From Aneurinibacillus soli (GTDB lineage: Bacteria > Bacillota > Bacilli > Aneurinibacillales > Aneurinibacillaceae), in contig NZ_AP017312.1 in assembly GCF_002355375.1 (NCBI RefSeq), positions 3,260,001-3,324,000 of the forward strand: a stretch of 64,000 nt of DNA, written 5' to 3'. Under the pieces are notes generated by a model. That model saw only the letters and a program-made list of their open reading frames with translations. It did no database searches and was not told where the DNA came from. The translations under genes were made by a program, and so were the position numbers. Positions 1-8,713 of this stretch are shown in pieces (positions within the stretch are counted from its first letter, which is position 1; each line of letters opens with the position of its first letter).

Positions 1-1510
1 TACCATGCTCACCTGCACGCGCCGCTTCAATGCTTGCGTTTAGTGCAAGCAGATTCGTCTGCTCCGCAACGTTTGCAATAAGCGTCACGATACTGCCAAT
101 TTCATTTGTTTTCTCCTGCAGGCCCTTCATCACATTATACGATTCATTAATATTCGCATCCACTTCTTTCATGCTTGTCACAGCACGCTCTGACGAAACG
201 CGCCCTTCACGGGAAAGAGCGGACATATGATGGAAGGATTCTACCATCGCATGCGCTTCTGTGGAGACGGCATCAATCGCCCCTTTCATCAACCCCATCT
301 CTCCGCTCACTTCGACTACCGAATCAGCAATATCCATCGCACCCGTTGCCATCTCTTGAATCGTAACCGCGACTTCTTCCGCCGCCTGCTTCGTCTCGGC
401 ACTTGCCATTGTCATATTCTCTGAAGAGTTCTCCAGATGCGTGGATGTCTGCTTCATCGTTTCGATAATGCCACTCATGTTTTCAATCATACTGTCAAAA
501 TTCTCACTAAGACGACCGAGTTCATCTTCCCGTTGCAAATTGGAGCGCACAGTCAAATTCCCCTGCGCCAGTTCATTTGTCACATGGCTAAGGCGCTGGA
601 TCGGTCGTACAAAACGAGAAGCAAACAAAATCAAGATGATAACAGTGAACAGCAACACCCCAAGCGCAGTCGCAAATGAGATTTTAGCCAGATAGGAAAG
701 CTGTGATGTCGCTTCACTAGCCGGTGCAGTAATAAACAGCGACCAGTGCGTGCGCGGTATCATCGTATAGTAGCCAAATTTATCAATTCCCTCGTATGTA
801 TACTTGTGCGAGCCCGTCTCCCCTTCCTGCGAGGCTTTGGCCATCTTCATCAGTGCCGGATTCGAGTTCTTTAATATATTTTCTTTTAGAATTTTTTCTC
901 GGTTCGGATGAGCAATTAGCAGTCCACTGCTCTCCATCATAAACGAATAGCCTGTCTGACCAAGCTTCGTGCCAGAAATAATATTCGCCAGGTAATCTGC
1001 TGTAATAACCCCGCCAAGTACCCCCTTACGATTTCCAGTTGCATCCTGAATGGGCACTGCAAACACAACGATTTTCTTCCCTGTCGTTTTGGCGATGACA
1101 ACGTCAGAAATCGCATTTTTCCCTTCCATCGCTTCTTTAAAATACGGACGGTCACTTACATTCGAGCGATTTCCATCTGTTGTTAAAATGTTTCCCTGTG
1201 CATCGCTTACATATAAATAATCGAATTCTCTGTTGATTTTTAACAAGTTGCGTAAATAGGGCATTGCCACTTCTGGCGTACCATTACGTAAGATGTCTGC
1301 CTGTCCAATTGTCGAAAGTATGCTTTCCCGAACAGAAATCCACGTGCTGATTTCTTTACGTAAATCGGTGATTTGAAGCATCGCTTTTTCGTTAAAGTTC
1401 TGTTCAAGAAACTCTGTGGCCTTCACATGATTAATCCAGGCAATGGTGGACAACGATGCAATTAAGATTGGCAACACCATCCACAGCAGCTTGCTTCGTA
1501 ACGATTTCAC
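1..1510 (-). CDS. Methyl-accepting chemotaxis protein, C-terminus outside window
   Basis: A transmembrane chemoreceptor that relays a ligand signal to CheA/CheW. About 503 residues are visible. An N-terminal membrane segment is followed by an extracellular double-Cache-type region, with the typical DRPYFKEAM and GVLGGVI stretches. A second membrane helix leads into a HAMP segment (RFVRPIQRLSHV) and the methylation and signalling helices. The window cuts the gene inside the conserved hairpin tip, just after [16 protein letters not shown]. The start is GTG at 1510, preceded by an AAGGGGAG ribosome site. The ligand cannot be told from the sequence. The neighbouring kinase gene is divergent. Confidence 0.93.
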   Translation of the reverse strand, partial: MKSLRSKLLWMVLPILIASLSTIAWINHVKATEFLEQNFNEKAMLQITDLRKEISTWISVRESILSTIGQADILRNGTPEVAMPYLRNLLKINREFDYLYVSDAQGNILTTDGNRSNVSDRPYFKEAMEGKNAISDVVIAKTTGKKIVVFAVPIQDATGNRKGVLGGVITADYLANIISGTKLGQTGYSFMMESSGLLIAHPNREKILKENILKNSNPALMKMAKASQEGETGSHKYTYEGIDKFGYYTMIPRTHWSLFITAPASEATSQLSYLAKISFATALGVLLFTVIILILFASRFVRPIQRLSHVTNELAQGNLTVRSNLQREDELGRLSENFDSMIENMSGIIETMKQTSTHLENSSENMTMASAETKQAAEEVAVTIQEMATGAMDIADSVVEVSGEMGLMKGAIDAVSTEAHAMVESFHHMSALSREGRVSSERAVTSMKEVDANINESYNVMKGLQEKTNEIGSIVTLIANVAEQTNLLALNASIEAARAGEHG

Positions 1511-1666
1511 AACCTTTTCTCCCCTTCCTGCTGTCACAACTATGTACTCAAATTAAAGTACCATTTCTACTATATAATTTTTCTCCATGTTTCGACAATA
1601 TATGGGAGATAATTTTATGCTTCTTGCTGATTGTGATAGAGTAAAAAGAAAAAGGAATGGGAAAAT

Positions 1667-2695
1667 ATGCTCGAACAAGAATTTTTTCAGCATCTGACCG
1701 ACGGGGTGGTCATTATGGACAAGCAGCGCATCATCCAGGAGATGAACCCGGCTGCTGTCCGGCTAACAGGCTGGCATATCGGGGATCAGGCTCCATACTG
1801 CACGTTCTGCCAAAAACGGGACATCCAGTCCGGAGAACAGCGGTGCCTTTTGATGGGTCATAATCCACCTCCGTACTTCGAATCCGAGATGCCGACGATG
1901 TACGGCGAAACCATTCCCGTGTCATTCAGTACAACGGATCTTTCCGGAGCACCAGATGAAGAAGGCAAGACTGTTTTAATGCTACGGGATTTGTCACAAA
2001 AGAAAAAAGAAGATGAGATTCGCATGGCAAAACTGCTGGCTCGCCAAACTATTGAAGCACAAGAAACAGAACGGAAACGAATCGCACTTGAACTGCATGA
2101 CGGTGTCGGACAGTCATTATTTAGCGTATCCATGGCGCTGCAAGTGCTTGCCAGCCAGACTGAGCCATCTACCGCTTCGTTTATTACTGGGACACTGCCT
2201 GTTCTGCAGGATGCCATGCAGGAAGTAAAGCGGCTGTCCGCTGATCTGCGTCCGCCTGCTCTCGATATGCTCGGGCTCAACGCCGCGCTTACCTCTCTGA
2301 TCCGGCGCATCGAACAGCATTTTCCGCTTACCGTTACGCTACATTCTAATGTAGACTCGGATACCCGCTTCACGCCGCAGCTGGAACTGAATGTATACCG
2401 CATCATTCAGGAAGCCCTGCACAACATCGCCAAACACGCACATAGCCCTGAGGCGGTAGTAGAGGTTGTATATGACTTAGAAGCAAACATGCTCACTGTC
2501 ACGATCACCGATCACGGCACAGGCTTTGACACTGAAATGGTACACCGTAAAGGAGGGCTCGGACTTCGCCATATGACAGAGCGAACTCTCCTGCTTGACG
2601 GCACAATTCGCGTCTTATCTGTGCCTGACGGTGGCACAACCATCCATATTAGCATTCCGTGCGACAATAAGGAGACTTTGTATGCAGACAATTAA
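1667..2695 (+). CDS. PAS-domain sensor histidine kinase, NreB/LiaS class
   Basis: A soluble (no membrane segment) histidine kinase of 342 residues. A PAS domain covers about residues 1-110. A HisKA_3 dimerisation region carries the phospho-acceptor H144 in ELHDGVGQ. A HATPase domain follows, with N253 in the N box and a DHGTGFD G1 box near 288. The PAS domain has cysteines C45-X2-C48-X11-C60. This matches three of the four cluster ligands of the oxygen sensor NreB (C-X2-C-X11-C-X2-C); the fourth position is Met. The gene overlaps the downstream regulator by 14 bases, so the two are co-expressed. A redox or oxygen signal is plausible but unproven. Confidence 0.9.
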   Translation: MLEQEFFQHLTDGVVIMDKQRIIQEMNPAAVRLTGWHIGDQAPYCTFCQKRDIQSGEQRCLLMGHNPPPYFESEMPTMYGETIPVSFSTTDLSGAPDEEGKTVLMLRDLSQKKKEDEIRMAKLLARQTIEAQETERKRIALELHDGVGQSLFSVSMALQVLASQTEPSTASFITGTLPVLQDAMQEVKRLSADLRPPALDMLGLNAALTSLIRRIEQHFPLTVTLHSNVDSDTRFTPQLELNVYRIIQEALHNIAKHAHSPEAVVEVVYDLEANMLTVTITDHGTGFDTEMVHRKGGLGLRHMTERTLLLDGTIRVLSVPDGGTTIHISIPCDNKETLYADN

Positions 2696-3341
2696 CATTT
2701 TACTTATCGAAGATCACGTGATCGTTCGCTCCGGGCTGACACTATTCTTACATAGTCAGCCTTCTATAAAAGTTATCGGGGAAGCCGCTGACGGACAGGA
2801 AGGTCTCAAACTACTTCATGTCATCCGGCCTGATCTTATCATTACAGACCTGTCGATGCCAAAAGGCATGGACGGATTCACAACTCTACAGGAAATCAGG
2901 CGCTCGTTTCCCTCCATTCCTGTACTCATTCTGACCATGTATGATGATGAAATTTATGTAAAACAGGCCATACGACTCGGGGCACACGGTCTCGTTCTCA
3001 AGCAGACCGATACCAATCAATTACTTGCCGCTATTCATGCCATTACGCAGGGCCACAAATATTTTGACACGACGTTCCCTGCTGACCTCATCGCTCGCTT
3101 CCAGCGAGAAGTGACGGAAGAAGACAATAAAAAAACCCTGACCGCACGCGAAGAAGAAATCGTTCGCTTAACAGCCAGGGGCTATACAAATAAGGAAATT
3201 TCTGAGCAGTTATTCATCAGCGTGAAAACTGTCGAAAATCATAAGACAAGTGCCATGAAAAAACTTCAGCTTACGACACGGGCTGATCTCGTTCAGTACG
3301 CCATTGAACACGGTATGCTTCACGTGTACAAACCAACCTGA
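2682..3341 (+). CDS. LuxR/NarL-family response regulator
   Basis: The DNA-binding partner of the kinase just upstream. It has 219 residues. The receiver domain has the acidic pair in IEDH, phospho-acceptor D56 in IITDLSMP, and K107. The C-terminal LuxR-type helix-turn-helix covers about residues 150-205 (LTAREEEIVRL ... SVKTVENHK). I chose the ATG at 2682 because an AAGGAG site lies 7-8 bases upstream and the receiver begins there. A longer reading frame from 2595 exists but lies inside the kinase gene. The regulon is unknown; no nitrate or nitrite genes lie nearby. Confidence 0.92.
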   Translation: MQTINILLIEDHVIVRSGLTLFLHSQPSIKVIGEAADGQEGLKLLHVIRPDLIITDLSMPKGMDGFTTLQEIRRSFPSIPVLILTMYDDEIYVKQAIRLGAHGLVLKQTDTNQLLAAIHAITQGHKYFDTTFPADLIARFQREVTEEDNKKTLTAREEEIVRLTARGYTNKEISEQLFISVKTVENHKTSAMKKLQLTTRADLVQYAIEHGMLHVYKPT

Positions 3342-3344
3342 TAT

Positions 3345-3548
3345 TTACGGTCCAGCATAATGGGACAACTGCGGCAGCATACGATTTTCGGTATTCATCT
3401 GAGACTGACAAAGCGGGCAAACTGGCTGTGCTATGAATGAATAATCCTGACGCATCCAGCCATTACAGGACTCATTTTCACAGCTCCACACAGCTATTTC
3501 AAATAACGGTACTTCTTCCAGCTGCTGACGCGCACGCATGAATGCCAT
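3345..3548 (-). CDS. Small zinc-ribbon-like protein, YdjO family
   Basis: A 67-residue protein resembling the cold-inducible YdjO family. Two cysteine pairs (CENESC and CPLC) are arranged as a zinc ribbon, with a conserved WMR between them. The function is unknown. I chose the ATG at 3548 because a GGGGGA ribosome site lies 6 bases upstream; a TTG start seven codons earlier overlaps that site. The gene converges with the response regulator and ends 3 bases from its stop. Confidence 0.75.
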   Translation of the reverse strand: MAFMRARQQLEEVPLFEIAVWSCENESCNGWMRQDYSFIAQPVCPLCQSQMNTENRMLPQLSHYAGP

Positions 3549-3724
3549 GCAAAATCCCCCTTTTTTCAAGAATATCCATAGTATTCCGGAGCGCGCGCAC
3601 TTTATTCATCTGTCGAAACATCGAATTTACACTTGTTTTGATAACCTTTGTCGATACGGTAGGAAGTTGTCCCGTTATGCCGTATTCTTAACCATAAGCG
3701 ATAACCGATGAGGGGGAACAAGTG

Positions 3725-4408
3725 ATGCAGAGCAATAGCATGTGGATGACATCGAAAGACGTAGCAGAAAAACTCGATGTAAGCGTACGCACTATCCGCA
3801 ACTGGATCGAAAACTTCAGCGCGTATATGGTGCTCCAGAAAAACAGCCAGGGCCACTTTCTCTTAAGTGAGCAGGCGTTCGCACTACTTGTAGAAATCAA
3901 ACGCATGAAAGATTCCGGCGTCCCAACTCTGCGCGAAGTGGAAGAATTGCTTGTGCTTGAAAAAATCGTACCCGAGCACCGATCTGTTGAGTTTACGGAT
4001 CATGCCTTCGAGGAAGGCACGGCTGTTATGTTTCCAGAAGAGGTTGCTTCACTCCCGGATCATGTGTATAGTCGCCTCAATGAAATCGAAGAAACAATCG
4101 CCCGCCAGCTGTCAGACGTCTCACGCGAGATGACAGAAGTGTTCAGTCAATCCGTCTCAGCACTTGCCAGGCCACATACTGAAGAGTCGCATCCTGCCAC
4201 AGCCCCTGATTTGATGCTGACACAATACTATAAAGAAATTCTCCGCAAAATGGACGAAATGGAGAAAAAACAGGAAGACCTCCGCCTTGAAATGCGCAAA
4301 ATGAACTTCGAAATTCAAATGGTCGGAGCCCTTCAAAAACAAGAAGAAAAAAAGAAAAAACGTTTCGGCTGGTCCCTATTCAACTTCTCGAAACCAGCTG
4401 CAAAATAA
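3725..4408 (+). CDS. MerR-like HTH protein with C-terminal coiled coil
   Basis: A protein of about 227 residues. An N-terminal winged-helix segment (residues about 6-70, SKDVAEKLDVSVRTIRNWI) has MerR/RacA character. A variable linker follows, then a coiled coil near residues 155-215, and a very basic Lys-rich tail ending in FNFSKPAAK. This layout resembles RacA and DUF3967-type proteins that bind DNA and bridge to other structures. I do not recognise an exact orthologue. A GAGGGGG site precedes both a GTG at 3722 and this ATG, so the start is uncertain by one codon. Confidence 0.75.
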   Translation: MQSNSMWMTSKDVAEKLDVSVRTIRNWIENFSAYMVLQKNSQGHFLLSEQAFALLVEIKRMKDSGVPTLREVEELLVLEKIVPEHRSVEFTDHAFEEGTAVMFPEEVASLPDHVYSRLNEIEETIARQLSDVSREMTEVFSQSVSALARPHTEESHPATAPDLMLTQYYKEILRKMDEMEKKQEDLRLEMRKMNFEIQMVGALQKQEEKKKKRFGWSLFNFSKPAAK

Positions 4409-4450
4409 AAAAAGGAAGGAATCAGGAAATACTCCTGTTCCTCCTTTTTC
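4409..4450. terminator. Bidirectional terminator
   Basis: An A-rich left arm (AAAAAGGAAGGAATCAGGA) pairs imperfectly with a right arm (TCCTGTTCCTCCTTTTT) around a short loop. It lies between two convergent genes and can serve both. Confidence 0.75.
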
Positions 4451-4469
4451 TTTTGCCATGTATTTGTCG

Positions 4470-5831
4470 TTATTCGTGCGTTTCCGTAGCGTACGCACGT
4501 TTTTCTTCTTCCGTTGACTTCTCTTCCTCTTCAAGCTTACGTAGTGCTAAACGCACAATGCGCAAGTGATCTACTTCACTCACCTTGAATTCGTAACCAT
4601 GACCGTATACAGTCTGCCCAACCTGCGGCGGGAATTCTACCTGGGAAAATACCCATCCGCCAATCGTATCATAGTCATCCGACTCTACGTCAAGACCAAA
4701 GCGGTCATTCACTTCCTCAATCAGCAGGCGCCCATCAACAGAATATGACGTATCAGCTCGCATCTCAATATGTGGCCGCTCTTCATCAAATTCATCCTGA
4801 ATCTCACCGACAATTTCCTCGAGAATGTCTTCAACTGTAACAAGTCCAGCCGTTCCGCCATATTCATCAATCACAATGGCCATCTGTGATTTATTACGCT
4901 GCATCTGCTTAAGCAGGTCGCTAATGTGGATCGATTCCGGCACTCTCTCGACTGGTCGGATAACGGCAGACAGATCATTCTTACGATCGCTCATATACAG
5001 CTTATAGATGTCCTTAATATGAACGAAACCGATAATGTTGTCCTTATCTTCTGCCGCTACCGGATAACGAGTATGCATCTCATCCATCACCATCTGGAAG
5101 TTCTCATCGAATGTGTTATCTTTAAATACACATACCATATCCGGCCGTGGAATCATAATTTCACGCGCATTACGCTCCGCAAATTCGAACACGTTATCCA
5201 CGAGCGTCAGTTCCGTCTGGTCAATCAAACCACTTTGATGGCTTTGCTGCATCAAAATCCTGATTTCTTCCTCCGTATGAGCCGAATCATGATCTTTCGA
5301 CTGCTCAACCCCGATAAGATGCAGGAAGAAAAATGCGGCTTTATTCAGCATCCAGATAAACGGATACATGATCTTATGGAACAGCATAAGAGGTGGTGCT
5401 GTCCACAGTGTCATTGACTCTGCTTTTTGAATTGCCAGTGACTTCGGGGCAAGCTCCCCAAGCACGATATGCAAGAATGTAATGAGCAGGAAAGAACTAG
5501 CGATGGATACTGTATGCATCACTGTATCCGGCATATTCAGCATATGCATCAGTGGTGCAATCAGATTTGCAATCGCCGGTTCCCCGATCCAGCCAAGCGC
5601 AAGCGAGGCAAGCGTAATGCCAAGCTGTGTTGCTGACAAGTATGCGTCAAGATTATCTGTCATTTTTTTCGCCAGACTAGCACGTTTGTTCCCTTCCATC
5701 ACAAGCTGATTCAGCCGTGTGCTCCGCACTTTAACAATGGCAAATTCTGCTGCCACGAAAAAGCCATTTAAAAATACAAGCAGAAAAACGGCAGCAATAT
5801 AAAGTAAGCCAGACAATGGGTCAGTACTCAA
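4470..5831 (-). CDS. CNNM/CorC (HlyC) family membrane protein with CBS domains
   Basis: A 453-residue member of the family often annotated as hemolysin or magnesium/cobalt efflux protein. An N-terminal DUF21 domain has about four membrane helices (residues 1-190). A CBS pair spans about 210-340 (REIMIPRPDMV ... IDEYGGTAGLVTVEDILEEIVGEI). A CorC_HlyC domain lies at about 355-435. Known relatives transport or sense divalent cations. The start must be TTG at 5831: a stop codon precedes it in frame and the first membrane helix follows at once. The best ribosome site is unusually far upstream (see the leader entry). Confidence 0.9.
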   Translation of the reverse strand: MSTDPLSGLLYIAAVFLLVFLNGFFVAAEFAIVKVRSTRLNQLVMEGNKRASLAKKMTDNLDAYLSATQLGITLASLALGWIGEPAIANLIAPLMHMLNMPDTVMHTVSIASSFLLITFLHIVLGELAPKSLAIQKAESMTLWTAPPLMLFHKIMYPFIWMLNKAAFFFLHLIGVEQSKDHDSAHTEEEIRILMQQSHQSGLIDQTELTLVDNVFEFAERNAREIMIPRPDMVCVFKDNTFDENFQMVMDEMHTRYPVAAEDKDNIIGFVHIKDIYKLYMSDRKNDLSAVIRPVERVPESIHISDLLKQMQRNKSQMAIVIDEYGGTAGLVTVEDILEEIVGEIQDEFDEERPHIEMRADTSYSVDGRLLIEEVNDRFGLDVESDDYDTIGGWVFSQVEFPPQVGQTVYGHGYEFKVSEVDHLRIVRLALRKLEEEEKSTEEEKRAYATETHE

Positions 5832-5880
5832 CTAGTTTCTGTCACTCGTAAGAATGACAGATACACCTCCTTTGTAGGTA
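5832..5880 (-). promoter_or_regulatory. Leader with distant Shine-Dalgarno and intervening hairpin
   Basis: GGAGGTG (positions 5870-5864) lies about 32 bases upstream of the TTG start of the CNNM gene. Between them, CTGTCA (5860-5855) and TGACAG (5844-5839) form a perfect 6-base-pair hairpin. Folding would bring the ribosome site to a normal distance from the TTG, so translation may depend on the hairpin. This is inference from sequence only. Confidence 0.4.
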
Positions 5881-5963
5881 AAAAAAATTAAAGAAACTAC
5901 GGTTCCGTAATACATTCTATTATTAGTTATACCACATCTTGCCTGATTTATGAACACCCGTAC

Positions 5964-6650
5964 CTAGTCTTCATCACGATTGCCTGCGAAAAGCCATACG
6001 TATTCGAGCAACTGAAGCACGGACATAAGTGCCGCTGCTACATACGTCAACGCTGCAGCTCCGAGCACTTTGCTCACGCCATCTTTTTCATCTTCAGCCA
6101 CGATTCCTTCCACAAGCATCAGACGCTTCGCGCGCGCGCTTGCATTGAATTCAACGGGCAATGTCACCACCTGGAACAAAACGGCTGCACTGAACAGAAT
6201 AATACCAAGCAAAAGCAGATTCGACATTTTGAAGAAAATTCCACCCATCAACAAAAACGGTGCGATACCCGATGAAAAATTCACAACTGGAAACATCCGA
6301 TGGCGCAGAACGAGCATACTGTATCCTTCTTTGTGCTGAATCGCATGACCTACCTCATGAGACGCAACCGAAACAGATGCAATGGAATCGCCATAGTATA
6401 CGGCTTCTGACAGGCGTACCGTATTGGAGATCGGGTCAAAGTGGTCACTTAAGGTTCCTGGAACCGGCTCAATCGGCACATGATATAGCCCATTATCATC
6501 GAGAATACGGCGCGCTGCTTCCGCTCCTGTTATGCCCGAGCGCACAGGCACCTCGGAAAAGCGATTGAAATTTCCTTTTACTTTAAACTGCGCCCACAAT
6601 GATAACCCGAAAGCAGCCAGAATTAAAATCGTAAACGGCGTAAACAACAC
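5964..6650 (-). CDS. Membrane zinc metallopeptidase, YugP family
   Basis: A 228-residue membrane protein of the neutral zinc peptidase family Zn_peptidase_2. The zinc-binding HEVGHAIQ motif lies near residue 98. One hydrophobic helix precedes the catalytic part and three follow it. The start is GTG at 6650 with a strong GAGGAGGAG site upstream. The family is widespread in Firmicutes and its substrate is unknown to me. The gene stands alone between two other minus-strand transcripts. Confidence 0.88.
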   Translation of the reverse strand: MLFTPFTILILAAFGLSLWAQFKVKGNFNRFSEVPVRSGITGAEAARRILDDNGLYHVPIEPVPGTLSDHFDPISNTVRLSEAVYYGDSIASVSVASHEVGHAIQHKEGYSMLVLRHRMFPVVNFSSGIAPFLLMGGIFFKMSNLLLLGIILFSAAVLFQVVTLPVEFNASARAKRLMLVEGIVAEDEKDGVSKVLGAAALTYVAAALMSVLQLLEYVWLFAGNRDED

Positions 6651-6726
6651 AGATTACTCCTCCTCTAACTTATGATGTTATAGTGTTAATACGCTGAAAT
6701 CGGCTCAACGGTTTCATGTCTAATTA

Positions 6727-7812
6727 TTATTCCTCTTCAAGCATAGCACGGTACGGATTGAACCCTGCTTGCGGATAAGCAGTACCGTACACAGAAGCAA
6801 TGCTCTCTACCCCTGCCCCGTCCCAATCAATATGAAGCAATTCCTCATTCACATAGCCGATAATCGGCAAATGCCCGAGCGAAAGGGGCATTTCTTCCTC
6901 AAGCCTTTGATATTCCGTAATGGACATAAGCATTGTCGCTAGCGGATTCGCATCCAGCTCATCCGTATTGATAATCTGGTATACATCAAGAAGCTGCGGC
7001 GTCATCGTAATACCAAGCAGATGAGTATCCTCACCGGCCCGATTCTGTCCGCTTCCTTCCCCTACCCAGATGTAAAGCTCGGCAGCCCGCGCCTGTGGGC
7101 TCGGATGTCTGCGCATCATCCACAACGCCCGGTATACCGCTCCCATGACCTGCTCTTTAGCAGCTTCTTCTCCAAGACGGCGCAGGAGAGCACTGTAGTC
7201 AAAATAAAACGTAAAGCCCAAATCAAGAAAACGCGCCGGGTCTATGTCACTTCCGTTTACGATGCGGGCCGGAACTTCTTCTTCTGCCTCTGACTGCAGA
7301 TCATTCCGATAAGCCGCTAACAGATGTTCAACTGCTTCATCTTTCTCCTCATCCGGAAACGAAATCGATTCCGAATAAATGTGCATGATCCCTTCTTCCG
7401 TCGGGGCAAGATGATGCACCCAGATGACGTCCTGTTCTATCAGGCGAATCGCCAAATACCGCCCCGTATCTTCTTCAACTGGGAACGAAAAAGGAAACCC
7501 GAGCGGATTATCCGGGTCATCTACCATCCAAAGCACCGCAATCCACGTCTGCTTATGGCGCGTAAAATCAATGTATACCTGCGCTTCAGCCAGATTGCCA
7601 AAGCTGTCAATATCGTCATGCACGATGACAGCTTCCACATCACCTGTACAGGTCAGACGTGGAAAGTACGTCTGACCATCCTCATCGAATTGCTCGTATA
7701 TATCCGCAAACCTCTGTACATCAAGGATATGACCCATCGTTGTCTCATCCGGTGACAGCCGTCCGTCCGGCAGCGCGACTGCCGGCTTCATATCCTGGAG
7801 TTCTTTTCTCAC
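6727..7812 (-). CDS. Conserved-looking hypothetical protein coupled to surE
   Basis: An acidic soluble protein of 361 residues with no signal peptide or membrane helix. I do not recognise a domain. It is rich in Asp/Glu and aromatic residues and has two similar-looking alpha/beta halves (about 1-170 and 190-361). The GTG start overlaps the surE stop codon as GTGA, with GGAGGGG upstream, so the two genes are translationally coupled. A function linked to nucleotide salvage or stress is possible only by association. Confidence 0.75.
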   Translation of the reverse strand: MRKELQDMKPAVALPDGRLSPDETTMGHILDVQRFADIYEQFDEDGQTYFPRLTCTGDVEAVIVHDDIDSFGNLAEAQVYIDFTRHKQTWIAVLWMVDDPDNPLGFPFSFPVEEDTGRYLAIRLIEQDVIWVHHLAPTEEGIMHIYSESISFPDEEKDEAVEHLLAAYRNDLQSEAEEEVPARIVNGSDIDPARFLDLGFTFYFDYSALLRRLGEEAAKEQVMGAVYRALWMMRRHPSPQARAAELYIWVGEGSGQNRAGEDTHLLGITMTPQLLDVYQIINTDELDANPLATMLMSITEYQRLEEEMPLSLGHLPIIGYVNEELLHIDWDGAGVESIASVYGTAYPQAGFNPYRAMLEEE

Positions 7813-8618
7813 TTATTCCCCTCCGTCGGGCTATCTGTACGCCCGTTCTTTTTGATAACACTCCATGTCTCCATCTGCTTGAGGAATGCATGATCGGTTG
7901 AATCAATATGAATAGGAGTTAATGCGATATAGCCGTTGCGCACCATATAATAGTCATTACTCTCCACAATCTTCGTCTTGCCATATTCTCGTTCCAACCA
8001 GTATTCCGGCACGCCAGTCTTCCCTGGTTTCTCATCGATCCGGTCGCGGTAATGATGAATGTCGAGTCCCGTTACAACAGTGCCTTTTACTTGATCAGCA
8101 GGAATGTGTGGAATATTGATGTTAATCATCACATCTGGCGGAATGTCGTGAATTTTGATTTCTTCCCAGATCGGGCGCACCATTTTTTCCACCTCACCAA
8201 AATCATGCTTGTGGAAGTGATTTTCATAGGAGACCGCAATAGCAGGCACTTCGTAGATCACCGCCTCACGCGCCGCACTTACCGTTCCGGAATAGTATAC
8301 GTCCTTCCCAATATTAAGTCCTGCGTTAATACCGGAGATCACAACATCTGGACGCTCTTTGCAGATCACATTGAGTGCCATTTTCACACAGTCAGCCGGT
8401 GTTCCGTTCACAGCCCATGCCTGCACATGATCCATTCCATGGAAATCCACCTTCTGCACAGTCAACCCTTCCCGCACGGTAATACGATGTCCTTCCGCAC
8501 TTCGCTCGCTGTCAGGTGCAACTACAATCACATCCGCCAGTCCTTCGAGCGAGCGAACAAGCTTGTGAATGCCAAGCGCATGAATCCCATCATCATTCGT
8601 TACGACTACTTTGTACAT
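7809..8618 (-). CDS. surE: 5'/3'-nucleotidase SurE
   Basis: The survival protein SurE, a metal-dependent phosphatase that removes phosphate from nucleoside 5'- or 3'-monophosphates. It has 269 residues. The family signature TNDDG is at residues 8-12. PDSERSAEGH, NGTPADCV and SGINAGLNIG follow in the expected order. GGAGG lies 10 bases before the ATG. In many bacteria surE neighbours pcm, but here it is followed by an unknown gene in a four-base overlap. Confidence 0.95.
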   Translation of the reverse strand: MYKVVVTNDDGIHALGIHKLVRSLEGLADVIVVAPDSERSAEGHRITVREGLTVQKVDFHGMDHVQAWAVNGTPADCVKMALNVICKERPDVVISGINAGLNIGKDVYYSGTVSAAREAVIYEVPAIAVSYENHFHKHDFGEVEKMVRPIWEEIKIHDIPPDVMININIPHIPADQVKGTVVTGLDIHHYRDRIDEKPGKTGVPEYWLEREYGKTKIVESNDYYMVRNGYIALTPIHIDSTDHAFLKQMETWSVIKKNGRTDSPTEGNK

Positions 8619-8713
8619 ACATGCCTGTCCTCCACATTTATGGTTTTGTTTCTACTATTTTACTCGTTATCCTGTAAAAAAGCACGTATTCCGCCACTGA
8701 ATGCTGTTGACAC

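Noticed and set aside
4926-5417. 163-codon frame antisense to the CNNM gene
   Set aside because: Shadow of a long real gene on the other strand; no ribosome site or recognisable domain.
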